Shown: positions 1-8,911, counted from the stretch's first letter. The stretch is 64,000 nucleotides of DNA from DTWD01 sp963662965 (GCA_963662965.1 OY759970.1:248001-312000); one strand, 5' to 3'. Notes: a model not told the origin generated them from the letters alone. Program-made: numbers and translations.

Positions 1-768
1 CGGGAGGACCACAGGCTTCGCGGTGGAGGAGCTGCAAGCCGACGAAATCCGCTCGTTCACTGGGGGGAAGAGACGGCCGCCGTGGGTGTTCGCGGCGATT
101 GAGGTCGGGTCGCGTCTCTGGACGTCGACCGTCGTCGGACGCCGCAGCTACCGGAACACCCTGGCACTCGTTCGCGACGTGGCGTCGCGGATGACGTTCA
201 CCACCTGTCCCGTGATCGTGACCGATGGCTTCGAGTTCTACGGGACGGTGATCCGTCGGGTCTTCGGTCCCGCGGCGCTCTACGCGCAGGTGATCAAGAC
301 GCGTCGCCATGACCGCGTCGTGCGGGTCGACCGACGGGTGGTGATCGGAGCTGCCTGGCGGTTTGACCACGCGCTCACGCACTCGGAGGACTCGTCGACC
401 GTGAACACGTCGTTCATCGAGCGTCTGAATCTGACCATTCGGCAAGGGTCAGCCTACTTGTCACGACGGACGCTGTCCCATGCGCGCGGGCAGGACACGC
501 TCGAAGCGCACCTGGAGTTGCTACGTTGCTACTACAACTTCGTTCGGCCGCATGGGGCGCTGAAGTTCGGACGCGAGACGCGGACGCCGGCGATGCAGGC
601 GGGGCTTGCCACGCGGCGGCTGACGCTTCGGGACATCTTCGTGTCCCTGCGGCGCGTCGTCTGGTGGCTGAGCGACGTGCGGGTGTTCGCTAACCCGCGC
701 AGGAGGGCCGCTGCTGCGGTCACGTACATGCCCGTCGCAGCGTAACAACACTTGATGACGGAAGCACC
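1..768 (+). mobile_element. IS1-family element, right part (left end outside window)
   Basis: The element contains an IS1-type DDE transposase and ends at 768 in a terminal repeat reading, on the minus strand, GGTGCTTCCGTCATCAAGTG. The same end closes the two 166-bp MITEs at 37832-37997 and 47386-47551. Immediately beyond 768 lies a Pycsar-effector-like gene whose 3' end is missing, so the element or a later rearrangement truncated that gene. The left end and any target duplication cannot be seen. Confidence 0.75.
2..745 (+). CDS. IS1-family DDE transposase (5' partial)
   Basis: The frame is open from the first bases of the window, so the N-terminal zinc-finger/HTH part lies outside. A GTG at 23 is internal, not the true start. 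The catalytic triad fits IS1: an Asp in ADEIRSF, an Asp in TDGFEFY and a Glu in SFIERLNL, followed by the typical IS1 tail with the motif YYNFVRPH. The stop at 743-745 lies about 23 bp before the terminal repeat, as expected for IS1. The transposase would catalyse cut or copy transposition of this element and could mobilise the MITEs that share its end. Confidence 0.85.
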   Translation, partial: GRTTGFAVEELQADEIRSFTGGKRRPPWVFAAIEVGSRLWTSTVVGRRSYRNTLALVRDVASRMTFTTCPVIVTDGFEFYGTVIRRVFGPAALYAQVIKTRRHDRVVRVDRRVVIGAAWRFDHALTHSEDSSTVNTSFIERLNLTIRQGSAYLSRRTLSHARGQDTLEAHLELLRCYYNFVRPHGALKFGRETRTPAMQAGLATRRLTLRDIFVSLRRVVWWLSDVRVFANPRRRAAAAVTYMPVAA

Positions 769-1168
769 CGAATTTCTGCTTCAGGATCTCTGAATTGCGC
801 CACACCTGACCCAATAGATCAGCAAGATATTCGCTCTCCTCAAGACTCTTCCACGTCTCGATGTGCTTGGCCTCGGTTCGCTTCGCGATCTCATTGAAGT
901 ACAGCAAGGACTCCTGACCTCCCTTCAGCGAAGGAAAGGCCTCCTTGTACAAGTGCCAAAAGCTGATCCCCAGCAAGAGCAACGTGAGTCCGATCGGAAT
1001 CCACTCGAATCGGAGTTGTGTATAGATAGCGGAGCGTGTGGCAAGGACCGCAAGAAGGCCGGTGTTGATCCCGAAGATAAGAGAAGCTTTTGAATCAACG
1101 CGGGGAAAGAACGTCAGCGTTCGATTCAGCTGATCTCGGGCTGCCGATATCTTTTCCATGGATGTCAT
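769..1168 (-). pseudogene. Pycsar effector-like two-TM protein (PycTM/DUF5706 type), 3' truncated
   Basis: About 133 residues remain. The N-terminal half has the family signature around DSKASLIFGINTG, followed by two hydrophobic segments (near GLLAVLATRSAIY and WIPIGLTLLLLGISFW), and the C-terminal part carries the conserved EYLADLLGQVWRNSEI block just before the IS1-like element cuts it. In Pycsar systems this protein is the cyclic-nucleotide-activated membrane effector that kills infected cells. No uridylate or cytidylate cyclase gene is next to it; upstream is an IS5-a copy. ATG at 1168 or 1159 are both possible starts. The gene is almost certainly dead, and its partner may have been lost with the flank. 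Confidence 0.65.
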
Positions 1169-1214
1169 GTGGCCACAAATACTAATGTACCAGCGGACTT
1201 TGTACGGAACTGCT

Positions 1215-2319
1215 GCCTTGGTGCACAACTCGCGATCTCGGTCAATACTTGCCCTCCACCCCGAGATCCGAGGTCCCGCATGACGAGTTTCAAGCGCACC
1301 CAGCGGAAGTACGTCCAGAAGGCCTACCGTGTCCGGAATTGGCGGGAGTACGAGACGGGTCTCCGCGCTCGCAGGAGTCTGACCGTCTGGCTCGGACTCA
1401 CCGATGGCAAGCTCGCCCACTGGAACTCGCCGAGGCCGACGCGCAGGAAGCCAGGCCGACAACGCAAGTACTCGAACCACGCCATCGAGACGACGGTCAC
1501 CTTGGGCTTGGTGTTTGGCCTGGCGTCCAGGCAGACTGAGGGCTTCCTGCGCTTGCTGCTGACGCTCCTGAATCGGGACAACGACGTGCCCGACCACAGC
1601 ACGATCTCGAGGCGCAAGGCGAGGCTGGGGAAGGTTGCTTCCTCCGAGAGGCGAACCGTGAAGCCCGTCCACCTCCTCATCGACAGCAGCGGTCTTTCAG
1701 TGCACGTCGGCCAGTTGCGCACTCCGCCGAAAGCCAGGGACTCCCGCAAGCTGCACCTCGCTGTGGATGATCAAACCAGTGACGTGGTCGCCTGCGAGCT
1801 CACGAGCAAGCGGGCTCGAGACGCTTCCCGGGTGGCGTCACTCGTCGGCCAGATCGAGCGTCCCATCGCCTCGGCCAAGGCCGACGCCGCGTACGACACC
1901 GGCGACGTCTATAAGACGCTGGAGAATCACCGTGCTCATCGATCGCCGAAGGTGCTGATACCGCCACGAAAGGGCGCTCAGCTCGCGCTCGACTCCGCGG
2001 GCACGCGACAGCGGAATCGTACGTCATCTTCACCGTGAAACATCCGAGCACAATCACATGTTGGGAAACGGAAGTGGTACGTCGCATCGGGCTACAGCAG
2101 GCGAAGCAAGGTGGAGACGACGTTCCACCGCTACAAGGCCATCCTGGGCTCAGCGATGCGAGCGAGGGGACTGGCGTCCCAGAGAGTCGAGGTGAGGTTG
2201 GGGTGCAAGATCCTGAACACCATGACGGCGCTCGGGATACCCGATGGCGAGATGATCGGAGGACCGGCAGGCGGAGTCACGGGAGACTCTCAGCCCTCAA
2301 TGGAGTTGTGCACCAAGGC
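1215..2319 (+). mobile_element. IS5-family element IS5-a, copy A (18-bp internal insertion)
   Basis: Bounded by perfect 17-bp inverted repeats beginning GCCTTGGTGCACAACTC. Length is 1105 bp, that is 1087 bp as in copies B and C plus an 18-bp insertion near 2021-2038. No direct repeat is visible at the flanks (left ...ctgct, right accc...). Confidence 0.9.
1280..2263 (+). pseudogene. IS5-a transposase, interrupted by in-frame stop
   Basis: IS5/IS903-type DDE transposase nearly identical to the intact versions in copies B and C. Key blocks are DHSTISRRKARLG, the first catalytic Asp in HLLIDSSGLSV, and the second in ADAAYDTGDVY. An 18-bp insertion introduces a TGA at 2036-2038, after which the same frame continues with the C-terminal Glu region (METTFHRYKAILGS). 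The native stop is also lost (TGA to GGA), so the 3' part reads through the terminal repeat. This copy is probably inactive. Confidence 0.85.
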
Positions 2320-2507
2320 ACCCACACGTCCGAGAGCGGCGGTGTTGGCAAGGCCACGCGACAGCGACCCGAACACTGGGGACCTGCTATTACACATGAG
2401 CCGGCCATCGCCAGCCGACCAACGAAAGAGTCATCCTCGTATTCGCGGCATACTGAGACCTCGCCCCCGCGGAGCGACCGAGGACGTCCTCGCTGATCCG
2501 AAGACGG

Positions 2508-2924
2508 TCACCTCCCGTCATGAAATTGTTCGACCGTCCAGTCGCTTCCTACCCACAAAGCCAGGACTGGAAAGCCTGGATACCGCAGCCGGAGAGTCGC
2601 GGCGCTTCTGCGGAGGTCTTCGATGTGGCCCTCGAAAGGTCTCCGATTGCCGGCGCAATCGTGGTGTGCAACGATTGCAAGGCCTTGTGACGTATGCGCG
2701 TCTATTGAGACATCGATCCGCCGATACATGGAACCGGCCCTTTCGGAATTGGGATCGTGTGCCAGTGCGCCCACTGGGCCTGTGTCCGAGACGATGTCCA
2801 CAAACTCTACGTGGAACCGCCGAGTCAGATAGTGAATCACTGGCAACTGTACTCGGCCATCGATACAGGTCACCGCCGTGCAAAAACTCGATGCTCCGTT
2901 GTTCGACGGCTTAGAGTCTGGCAC
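2508..2924 (-). CDS. Small beta-carbonic-anhydrase-like zinc protein
   Basis: 138 aa, starting at a GTG. It has an N-terminal TCIDGR motif and a central HHDCAGN motif, which place a Cys, an Asp-Arg dyad, a His and a Cys as in beta-class carbonic anhydrases, but the protein is much shorter than the usual 200-230 residues. Families of this size (conserved LWVxxDWxVE tail, here LWVGSDWTVEQ) are annotated as carbonic-anhydrase-like, without demonstrated activity that I can cite. It lies 16 bp downstream of the cation exchanger on the same strand and may share its transcript. Function is inferred from metal-site motifs only. Confidence 0.6.
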   Translation of the reverse strand: MPDSKPSNNGASSFCTAVTCIDGRVQLPVIHYLTRRFHVEFVDIVSDTGPVGALAHDPNSERAGSMYRRIDVSIDAHTSQGLAIVAHHDCAGNRRPFEGHIEDLRRSAATLRLRYPGFPVLALWVGSDWTVEQFHDGR

Positions 2925-2940
2925 GCTTCACTCCTCTCGG

Positions 2941-3981
2941 TTAGTACCTGGCTGCCGCTCCGGAGAAGAGATAGCTGATCACAGTCACGAACACGTACGT
3001 TCCCAAGAGAACGAATCCGAGCGGGCGTCGGAGGGTGCCGTCCCGCGCCGTCCAGATTCCCAGCCGGAAGACCGTAAGGATAAAGAGCATTGCCGGGAAC
3101 TGTATGAAGAAGAAAGAGCTGTGTGCGGCCAGCCCATCCGGCGTCACTGCAGCCGCCGCGCCAGCAACGAACAGTACGTTCAAGATGTCGGCTCCAATCA
3201 CGTTACCGATTGCCAACTCGCCGTGTCCTTTCAACGTCGCGGTCACCACAACGGTCAACTCGGGGAGTGATGTCCCGAACGCCACCAACGTGGCTGCAAT
3301 GATGCTGGGTGGGACACTGACTCTGTGTGCCAACTCTGCCGCGGCTGTGATGAGGACTGACGACGTAATGACCACGATTGCGACGGCGGCAACCAGACTG
3401 AACACCACCCCGGCCAGACCGACGTGAAGTACATCGACTGCCGGTTCCTCGCCCGCCGCTGCCTGTCTCGCCAACCTCACGGACCACGCCATGTAGAGTG
3501 TCAAGAGCCCAAGAAAGAGCCAGCCCCCGATCTGCGGCAGGCTCCCACCTGCCGTGAAGGCAGTGATTGGAACGGTCCAGGGCAAGCACGCGACGACCAG
3601 CAGGAAGCCGCACGTGAACTGAACCCACCCCTGGCGGTTGACAACTCCTGGGTCGAATCGTAGAGGCGCAATGAGGCACGCAATCCCCAGGATCAGCCCG
3701 GTATCGCAGATGATCGAACCAACGGCGTTCCCAAGCGCCATTCCCGACTGACCCTGAACAGCGGCCAGTACGGAAACGGTGGCTTCAGGCATTGTGGTGC
3801 CAAGGCTGACGACCGTCGCACCGACCACGGTCCGCGGCACGCCCCACCGGACCGAGAGCGCCACGGCATTCGCGACTAACCACTTAGCTCCCTTAGCGAG
3901 CATGACAATGGCGACGACGATCGTTGCCACAAGCGCTGGCCAGGGCCAGATGGCGACGAGGTTGTTGAGGTGCTCTGCCAT
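2941..3981 (-). CDS. Na+/Ca2+ exchanger family protein (CaCA, YrbG-like)
   Basis: 346 aa integral membrane protein with about ten hydrophobic segments. It carries the two inverted alpha-repeats of the CaCA superfamily: the first around SLGTTMPEATVS with GNAVGSIICD, the second around AFGTSLPELTVV with GNVIGADILN. The acidic residues within GTxxPE form the ion site in characterised exchangers. A hydrophilic loop near AAAGEEPAVD separates the halves. Length matches bacterial YrbG-type exchangers (about 320-350 aa). It probably exports Ca2+ in exchange for Na+ or H+ across the inner membrane. The start at ATG 3981 is the only one giving the full first helix. Confidence 0.9.
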   Translation of the reverse strand: MAEHLNNLVAIWPWPALVATIVVAIVMLAKGAKWLVANAVALSVRWGVPRTVVGATVVSLGTTMPEATVSVLAAVQGQSGMALGNAVGSIICDTGLILGIACLIAPLRFDPGVVNRQGWVQFTCGFLLVVACLPWTVPITAFTAGGSLPQIGGWLFLGLLTLYMAWSVRLARQAAAGEEPAVDVLHVGLAGVVFSLVAAVAIVVITSSVLITAAAELAHRVSVPPSIIAATLVAFGTSLPELTVVVTATLKGHGELAIGNVIGADILNVLFVAGAAAAVTPDGLAAHSSFFFIQFPAMLFILTVFRLGIWTARDGTLRRPLGFVLLGTYVFVTVISYLFSGAAARY

Positions 3982-4213
3982 CCTCTGAAGACGTCGAGGC
4001 TCTATTAGTTAGCGGCTGGGTCTTCTGACGGTTCAGGCCACCGTAGGCCCTGCCCCCACGGCTCAAGCGACTCGTGGTCTGGCTGTTTGAGGCAATCTCG
4101 TAACGTCGACTTCTTTGCGCCCGCGTAGGCCCGCACCGATCGACCTCGCCCGTGTCCCCAGCGCCGAGGGGGAACTGGATCAGCCACGCCAGTTCGCCAC
4201 CATCGGTATCACG

Positions 4214-4675
4214 TCAGGGCCGGACGACCTCATGCTCTGGGAGGCGCACCGTCAGGACTGGGCACGGCGCCTTCCGAACGACTTTCTCCACGACGCCACC
4301 CCATGGCATGTGCGCACCTAAACCGCGCCGATGGGTTCCCATCACAATCAGGTCCACGTTCCGGTCCCTGACATAGCGTACGATCTCCACGACGGGATGC
4401 CCGAAGCGCGTCTCGAGGCTGGCCTGCAGTCCAACCAGTTCTGGGAGGAGCGCCTCCAAATGGTGCCTTGCCTCCTCTTCCAGACGGGCGTCCACCTCGG
4501 ATTCCGAAAACCCCCAGAACGTGGCTCCACCAACACCGACGACGACATTGGCGACCACATGCAGCACATGCACCGTGCTCGAGAACCGATCGGCAAGTAC
4601 CCGCCCGTAGTTCAGCGCCAGGTGGGATGTCTCACTGAAGTCTGTGGGCACGAGAATCGACTTAAACGGGACCAC
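4214..4675 (-). CDS. Universal stress protein, UspA family
   Basis: 153 aa single Usp domain. The N-terminal strand KSILVPTDFSETS and the C-terminal block VMGTHRRGLGAH ... APCPVLTVR are diagnostic. The ATP-binding G-2X-G-9X-G(S/T) pattern is altered: WGGVVEKV replaces the usual LGSVAEKV, so nucleotide binding is uncertain. Cytoplasmic stress-response proteins of this kind often sit beside ion transporters, as here next to the exchanger. About 230 bp between the two genes contains no convincing gene. Confidence 0.9.
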   Translation of the reverse strand: MVPFKSILVPTDFSETSHLALNYGRVLADRFSSTVHVLHVVANVVVGVGGATFWGFSESEVDARLEEEARHHLEALLPELVGLQASLETRFGHPVVEIVRYVRDRNVDLIVMGTHRRGLGAHMPWGGVVEKVVRKAPCPVLTVRLPEHEVVRP

Positions 4676-4731
4676 TCTCTCTTTCCCTAGTCACTCTTGC
4701 CATGTCGCTCCATGACCCGGGTTCACATCAC

Positions 4732-4974
4732 CTACCGGATGAAGATGAAGTGGTTGCCCCTAGCCTCTTCAAGAGCCACGAGCACCCAACTTTCCCGCCC
4801 GGCCTGGTCGAGCGTTCGTTGGATCGCCTCCGTGCCACTTGGAATTGGCACAACGTAGTGCTGAACTGCCTGCTGCGCGATGACCGTACTGTCAACGTTA
4901 GAGAATGCAACAACGGCTAGTACCAGCAGCACCACGCCGGCGACTAGAATCCGTGTCGTGACCAACTTGCTCAT
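4732..4974 (-). CDS. Small exported protein, DUF4177-like C-terminus
   Basis: 80 aa. Residues 1-25 form a hydrophobic signal or anchor helix (LVAGVVLLVLAVVAF). The C-terminal half, around TLDQAGRESWVLVALEE ending in FIFIR, resembles the small 'GxEGWELVAV...KR' proteins grouped as DUF4177. Role unknown. It lies 56 bp upstream of the universal stress gene on the same strand and may be co-transcribed with it. Confidence 0.55.
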   Translation of the reverse strand: MSKLVTTRILVAGVVLLVLAVVAFSNVDSTVIAQQAVQHYVVPIPSGTEAIQRTLDQAGRESWVLVALEEARGNHFIFIR

Positions 4975-5064
4975 GTGTCCTCCTCTCTGGAATTTCCGAT
5001 ATGTCTTAATCTCGTTCTTGTCGTTGAACCAGGCTCAGCGGCAGACACTGGGCAATCTGGCCGG

Positions 5065-5349
5065 CTACTCATGACACTTCCTGACGAAGTGTTCAATGAG
5101 CTCGAGTTGGCCCCGGCCATTTCCAAGCAGTATCACCGTGACCTCAACGTCCTTGGAGCCTGGCTGTCTCCTCTGAACTCGAACCCGAAGCTGATGCTTC
5201 TTGCCGTCTCGTCCGGCAACGATTCGCGTGTCGGGCCTGTCGGCGACGTCACGTAGTGCGCTGTACGGAAGACGCCGAAACGTATCGGCCGTCTCTTCGA
5301 GCACTTCCGCGCGCAGCCGCAGATCCTTGCGCGACACAGCGTCGGGCAT
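5065..5349 (-). CDS. Hypothetical small protein
   Basis: 94 aa, soluble, starting at ATG 5349. The segment from RRLPYSALRDVAD to VEVTVILLG has the alternating pattern of a small alpha/beta fold and the codon usage looks coding, but I do not recognise a named family. It sits between the DUF4177-like gene and the citrate synthase remnant in the same orientation. Could be a natural small gene or the tail of something larger. Confidence 0.45.
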   Translation of the reverse strand: MPDAVSRKDLRLRAEVLEETADTFRRLPYSALRDVADRPDTRIVAGRDGKKHQLRVRVQRRQPGSKDVEVTVILLGNGRGQLELIEHFVRKCHE

Positions 5350-5392
5350 CTGGTTAGAGCTCGTGACGCTGGCGGAAGATACGGACTGACGA

Positions 5393-6437
5393 CTATCGCT
5401 TGTCCAACGCTATGTACTCTCGCTGTTGCTCACCCACATACACCTGTCGCGGCCGCTCGATCTTCTGTTCCGGATCCTTCAGCATCTCCTCCCACTGCGC
5501 GATCCAGCCGGCGGTCCGGCCTATGGCGAACAGGACAGGAAACACGTGGGGCTCAAACCCCATCGCCTGGTAGATGAGGCCCGAATAGAAGTCGACGTTC
5601 GGATAGAGGCGACGGCTCACAAAGTACTCGTCTTGTAGCGCAATTCGCTCCAGCTCGAGCGCGATGTCGAGCAAGGGGTTCTTGCCGGTCACCTCGAACA
5701 CATGATGCGCCGTGTCCTTGATCACTTTCGCACGAGGGTCGTACGACTTGTAGACGCGGTGCCCGAAGCCCATCAGGCGCCCCTCGTTGTTTTTGACGCG
5801 CTTGATGAAGGCGGGAACGTTGTCAACCGTGCGGATCTCGTTCAGCATCCGCAGCACCGCCTCGTTGGCGCCTCCGTGCAGGGGCCCAGACAGCGCGGCG
5901 GCGGCGCCCGCAAGCGCAGCGAACGGATCGACCTGCGAGCTGCCAATACTACGCATGGCCCTCGTGCTGCAGTTCTGCTCGTGGTCCGCATGCAGGATGA
6001 ACAATACATCAAGGGCCCGCTCGAGCACCGGGTCGGGCTTGTAGCGCGGCTCGACACGCCTGTTGAGCATGCTCAAGAAGTTACCGATATAGCTCAGATC
6101 GTTGTCTGGATCGACGTACGGTTGACCGGTGCTGTGCCGGTAGGCGTATGCCGCGATGCTCGGGACCTTCGCGAGCAGGCGCGCCACCTGCGTGTGCCGA
6201 GATTCGTCATCGAAGATCAGCCTCGCGTCCGGGTAAAAGGTCGAGAGTGCGCCGATCGTGCTCAGCAAGATGCCCATCGGGTGGGCATCGTAACGAAAGC
6301 CCTCCATGAATTTCTTGACGTTCTCGTGCAGCATCGTGTGGAGTTTCAGCTCCTCACTCCAGCGGTCGCGCTGCACCTGGGTTGGGAGCTCGCCGTTCAA
6401 CAACAAGTACGCTGTCTCGACAAACGTGCTGTGCTCT
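5393..6437 (-). pseudogene. gltA: Citrate synthase, N-terminus removed by IS5-a
   Basis: About 348 residues of a type II citrate synthase (full length about 430). All three catalytic residues are present: His in LHADHEQNCST, His in PLHGGANEA and Asp in NVDFYSGLIYQ. The first 70-80 residues are missing because IS5-a copy B starts exactly at 6438. The missing N-terminus is not found on the other side of the IS, so this is not a simple insertion. If expressed from the IS it would lack the N-terminal dimer and NADH-binding part. The TCA cycle enzyme must be encoded elsewhere if the organism uses it. Confidence 0.9.
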
Positions 6438-7524
6438 GCCTTGGTGCACAACTCGCGATCTCGGTCAATACTTGCCCTCCACCCCGAGATCCGAGGTCCC
6501 GCATGACGAGTTTCAAGCGCACCCAGCGGAAGTACGTCCAGAAGGCCTACCGTGTCCGGAATTGGCGGGAGTACGAGACGGGTCTCCGCGCTCGCGGGAG
6601 TCTGACCGTCTGGCTCGGACTCACCGATGGCAAGCTCGCCAACTGGAACTCGCCGAGGCCGACGCGCAGGAAGCCAGGCCGACAACGCCAGTACTCGAAC
6701 CACACCATCGAGACGACGGTCACCTTGGGCTTGGTGTTTGGCCTGGCGTCCAGGCAGACTGAGGGCTTCCTGCGCTCGCTGCTGACGCTCCTGAATCTGG
6801 ACAACGACGTGCCCGACCACAGCACGATCTCGAGGCGCAAGGCGAGGCTGGGGAAGGTTGCTTCCTCCGAGAGGCGAACCGTGAAGCCCGTCCACCTCCT
6901 TATCGACAGCAGCGGTCTTTCAGTGCACGTCGGCCAGTTGCGCACTCCGCCGAAAGCCAGGGACTCCCGCAAGCTGCACCTCGCTGTGGATGAGCAAACC
7001 AGTGACGTGGTCGCCTGCGAGCTCACGAGCAAGCGGGCTCGAGACGCTTCCCGGGTGGCGTCACTCGTCGGCCAGATCGAGCGTCCCATCGCCTCGGCCA
7101 AGGCCGACGCCGCGTACGACACCGGCGACGTCTATAAGACGCTGGAGAATCACCGTGCTCATCGAGCGCCGAAGGTGCTGATACCGCCACGAAAGGGCGC
7201 TCAGCTCGCGCTCGACTCCGCGGGCACGCGACAGCGGAATCGTAACATCCGAGCACGATCACATGTTGGGAAACGGAAGTGGTACGTCGCATCGGGCTAC
7301 AGCAGGCGAAGCAAGGTGGAGACGACGTTCCACCGCTACAAGGCCATCCTGGGCTCAGCGATGCGAGCGAGGGGACTGGCGTCCCAGAGAGTCGAGGTGA
7401 GGTTGGGGTGCAAGATCCTGAACACCATGACGGCGCTCGGGATACCCGATGGCGAGATGATCGGAGGACCGGCAGGCGGAGTCACGGGAGACTCTCAGCC
7501 CTCAATGGAGTTGTGCACCAAGGC
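6438..7524 (+). mobile_element. IS5-family element IS5-a, copy B (full length)
   Basis: 1087 bp between perfect inverted repeats (GCCTTGGTGCACAACTC and its complement). The left flank is citrate synthase, the right flank an unrelated gene fragment, and no target duplication is visible. Same length as copy C. Confidence 0.9.
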
Positions 7525-7537
7525 ACCACGATCGTGA
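6503..7537 (+). CDS. IS5-a transposase (intact, run-on C-terminus)
   Basis: ATG at 6503 begins MTSFKRTQRKYV. DDE residues lie in LLIDSSGLSV, ADAAYDTGDVY and the KVETTFHRYK region. The protein is like copy C, but the native TGA after GEMIG has become GGA, so translation runs through the terminal repeat and adds about 23 residues ending at 7537. It probably still encodes an active IS903-type transposase. The frame is also open upstream to 5702, but that part is antisense to citrate synthase and is not real coding. Confidence 0.85.
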   Translation: MTSFKRTQRKYVQKAYRVRNWREYETGLRARGSLTVWLGLTDGKLANWNSPRPTRRKPGRQRQYSNHTIETTVTLGLVFGLASRQTEGFLRSLLTLLNLDNDVPDHSTISRRKARLGKVASSERRTVKPVHLLIDSSGLSVHVGQLRTPPKARDSRKLHLAVDEQTSDVVACELTSKRARDASRVASLVGQIERPIASAKADAAYDTGDVYKTLENHRAHRAPKVLIPPRKGAQLALDSAGTRQRNRNIRARSHVGKRKWYVASGYSRRSKVETTFHRYKAILGSAMRARGLASQRVEVRLGCKILNTMTALGIPDGEMIGGPAGGVTGDSQPSMELCTKAPRS

Positions 7538-7670
7538 ACTCCGTCGACCGGAGCAGATCACCCAACCCCTCGCTTGAGAAACGGACGTAGGCGTCCGCGA
7601 CCAGTCCGCCGGCAGGCTTTGTGTTGGCCCACGCAGGTTGTCGTCGTCCATCAGGGTCATTGTGAGTCAC
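7525..7670 (-). pseudogene. N-terminal fragment of an unrecognised protein
   Basis: From a GTG at 7670 the frame reads VTHNDPDGRRQPAWANTK ... LGDLLRSTEFTIV and is then cut by the right end of IS5-a copy B. The composition looks like coding sequence but no family is recognised. It is not the missing citrate synthase N-terminus. Confidence 0.35.
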
Positions 7671-7809
7671 GATGTGACCTCGACTCGGCCCAGCCAACCT
7701 GGATCCGGCCTGAGAAATATCATCCGGTTGGCGTATACATCAACCCGACACCTGCCTCTGGCTCGCCAAATGCCTTACCGTACGATGTGTTCAGAAAGGA
7801 TGAAGTGCC

Positions 7810-8862
7810 ATGCCGAAGTATTCGAGCAGGGCGCAGAAAAACCACTCCTATGCGACTGAGGCTCGTTCGCGCCCGCAAAGGCCAGGGAGCCTGCAGGAAC
7901 AGCCTCAGGATTCGATGGGCGTGAACGTCGAGCCTCCGGTGCTCGCGTCCATGACGCTTGCACATGGCGAAACCGTGTATGTGGAACTGTCATCCGAAGG
8001 CCAACGTAGGATGCGCGAAGGAACGATCGTCGAGCTCGCTAATAGTGACGTTGCAGCACGGCACAGAGACGAGCACGGCATCAAGTGGATGAGCCTGAAC
8101 CGGCTAGAGCGGTTGCGGGAGGCCGAAGCAAGATCGTGCCGAGACTTACCACTGCAGCAGTACGCCGCGTTATTGTGCGAAGCCATCAGGGATTACGACT
8201 TTCCGGCAGTTGCCTATGACTTCACCGAGGAGAAACCTCTCCACCATGACAGCATGCTTGCTGTCGAGCAATACATCGGCACTTTATTGCGCAGCACAGA
8301 CTTCTCGGCAGTGAAAGACGGCCTTTCGAATGTCCTGTACTGGGGATACGCCCAGCAACCTGGCCGGGGAGACTTCAAGGTACGTGACTTCAGGAAGACA
8401 ATTCCCGATCCCGAGCGGGAGCCCAAACTTGATAAGTTCGCGCAGCTGATGCGGTCGGGCCAGGCAGATCTCTCCAACATCAAGAAACTCCAGCTTCGCC
8501 AGTTCAGTCAGATCTCGTTCGTAAGCAAGATCCTGATGTTTCTGGATCCTACGCGCTGTCCTGTGCTCGACCTGAAGATCGCCAACGCATTCGCGAAGTC
8601 GTCCTTTCTGCCCCTGCAGAACTTGACGTTCGCCAAAGGCGGCATTCGAATCACCGAGCGGAACGCAACCGCCTACGACACCTGGGCATGCTGGTGCCGC
8701 GACATCGCCACAGTGGTCAACGAAGCCCCTGTGTCTCCGTGCCGCGGCGTCAGAGCTGTCGATGTCGAAAGAGCCCTCTTCACCCTGGTGGACTCACAGG
8801 CAACGGACAAGGCCCGCATGCTTCTGGACGGCCCTACAGGCTGGACGTTCGATCGGAGATAG
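7810..8862 (+). CDS. OGG-like (helix-hairpin-helix glycosylase-like) protein, copy 1
   Basis: 350 aa, with a close paralogue at 47631-48566. The region SQISFVSKILMFLDPTR ... VLDLKIANAF resembles the 'SKxLxxxxPxxxPxxD' core of 8-oxoguanine-glycosylase-like proteins found as stand-alone genes in accessory islands; the Asp in VLDLKIA could be the catalytic one. The N-terminal 50 residues (from ATG 7810, preceded by AAAGGA at a plausible distance) are absent from copy 2, which becomes similar only from GTGCTCGCGTCC onward. In copy 2 an EEP nuclease follows; here the similarity stops about 40 bp after the stop codon and that partner is lost. The family assignment is tentative. Confidence 0.55.
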   Translation: MPKYSSRAQKNHSYATEARSRPQRPGSLQEQPQDSMGVNVEPPVLASMTLAHGETVYVELSSEGQRRMREGTIVELANSDVAARHRDEHGIKWMSLNRLERLREAEARSCRDLPLQQYAALLCEAIRDYDFPAVAYDFTEEKPLHHDSMLAVEQYIGTLLRSTDFSAVKDGLSNVLYWGYAQQPGRGDFKVRDFRKTIPDPEREPKLDKFAQLMRSGQADLSNIKKLQLRQFSQISFVSKILMFLDPTRCPVLDLKIANAFAKSSFLPLQNLTFAKGGIRITERNATAYDTWACWCRDIATVVNEAPVSPCRGVRAVDVERALFTLVDSQATDKARMLLDGPTGWTFDRR

Positions 8863-8911
8863 GCACCGTCCGCAGCACGTTGGGGCCTTCCTGCAGAGAG
8901 AAAATGCCGTG

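Noticed and set aside
4005..4187. A 60-residue minus-strand frame between the exchanger and the stress protein
   Set aside because: Low-complexity Arg/Pro-rich start and no recognisable family or ribosome-binding site; treated as intergenic.
5702..7537. A 611-residue plus-strand open frame
   Set aside because: Its first 270 codons are the antisense of citrate synthase. Only the part from ATG 6503 is the IS5-a transposase.
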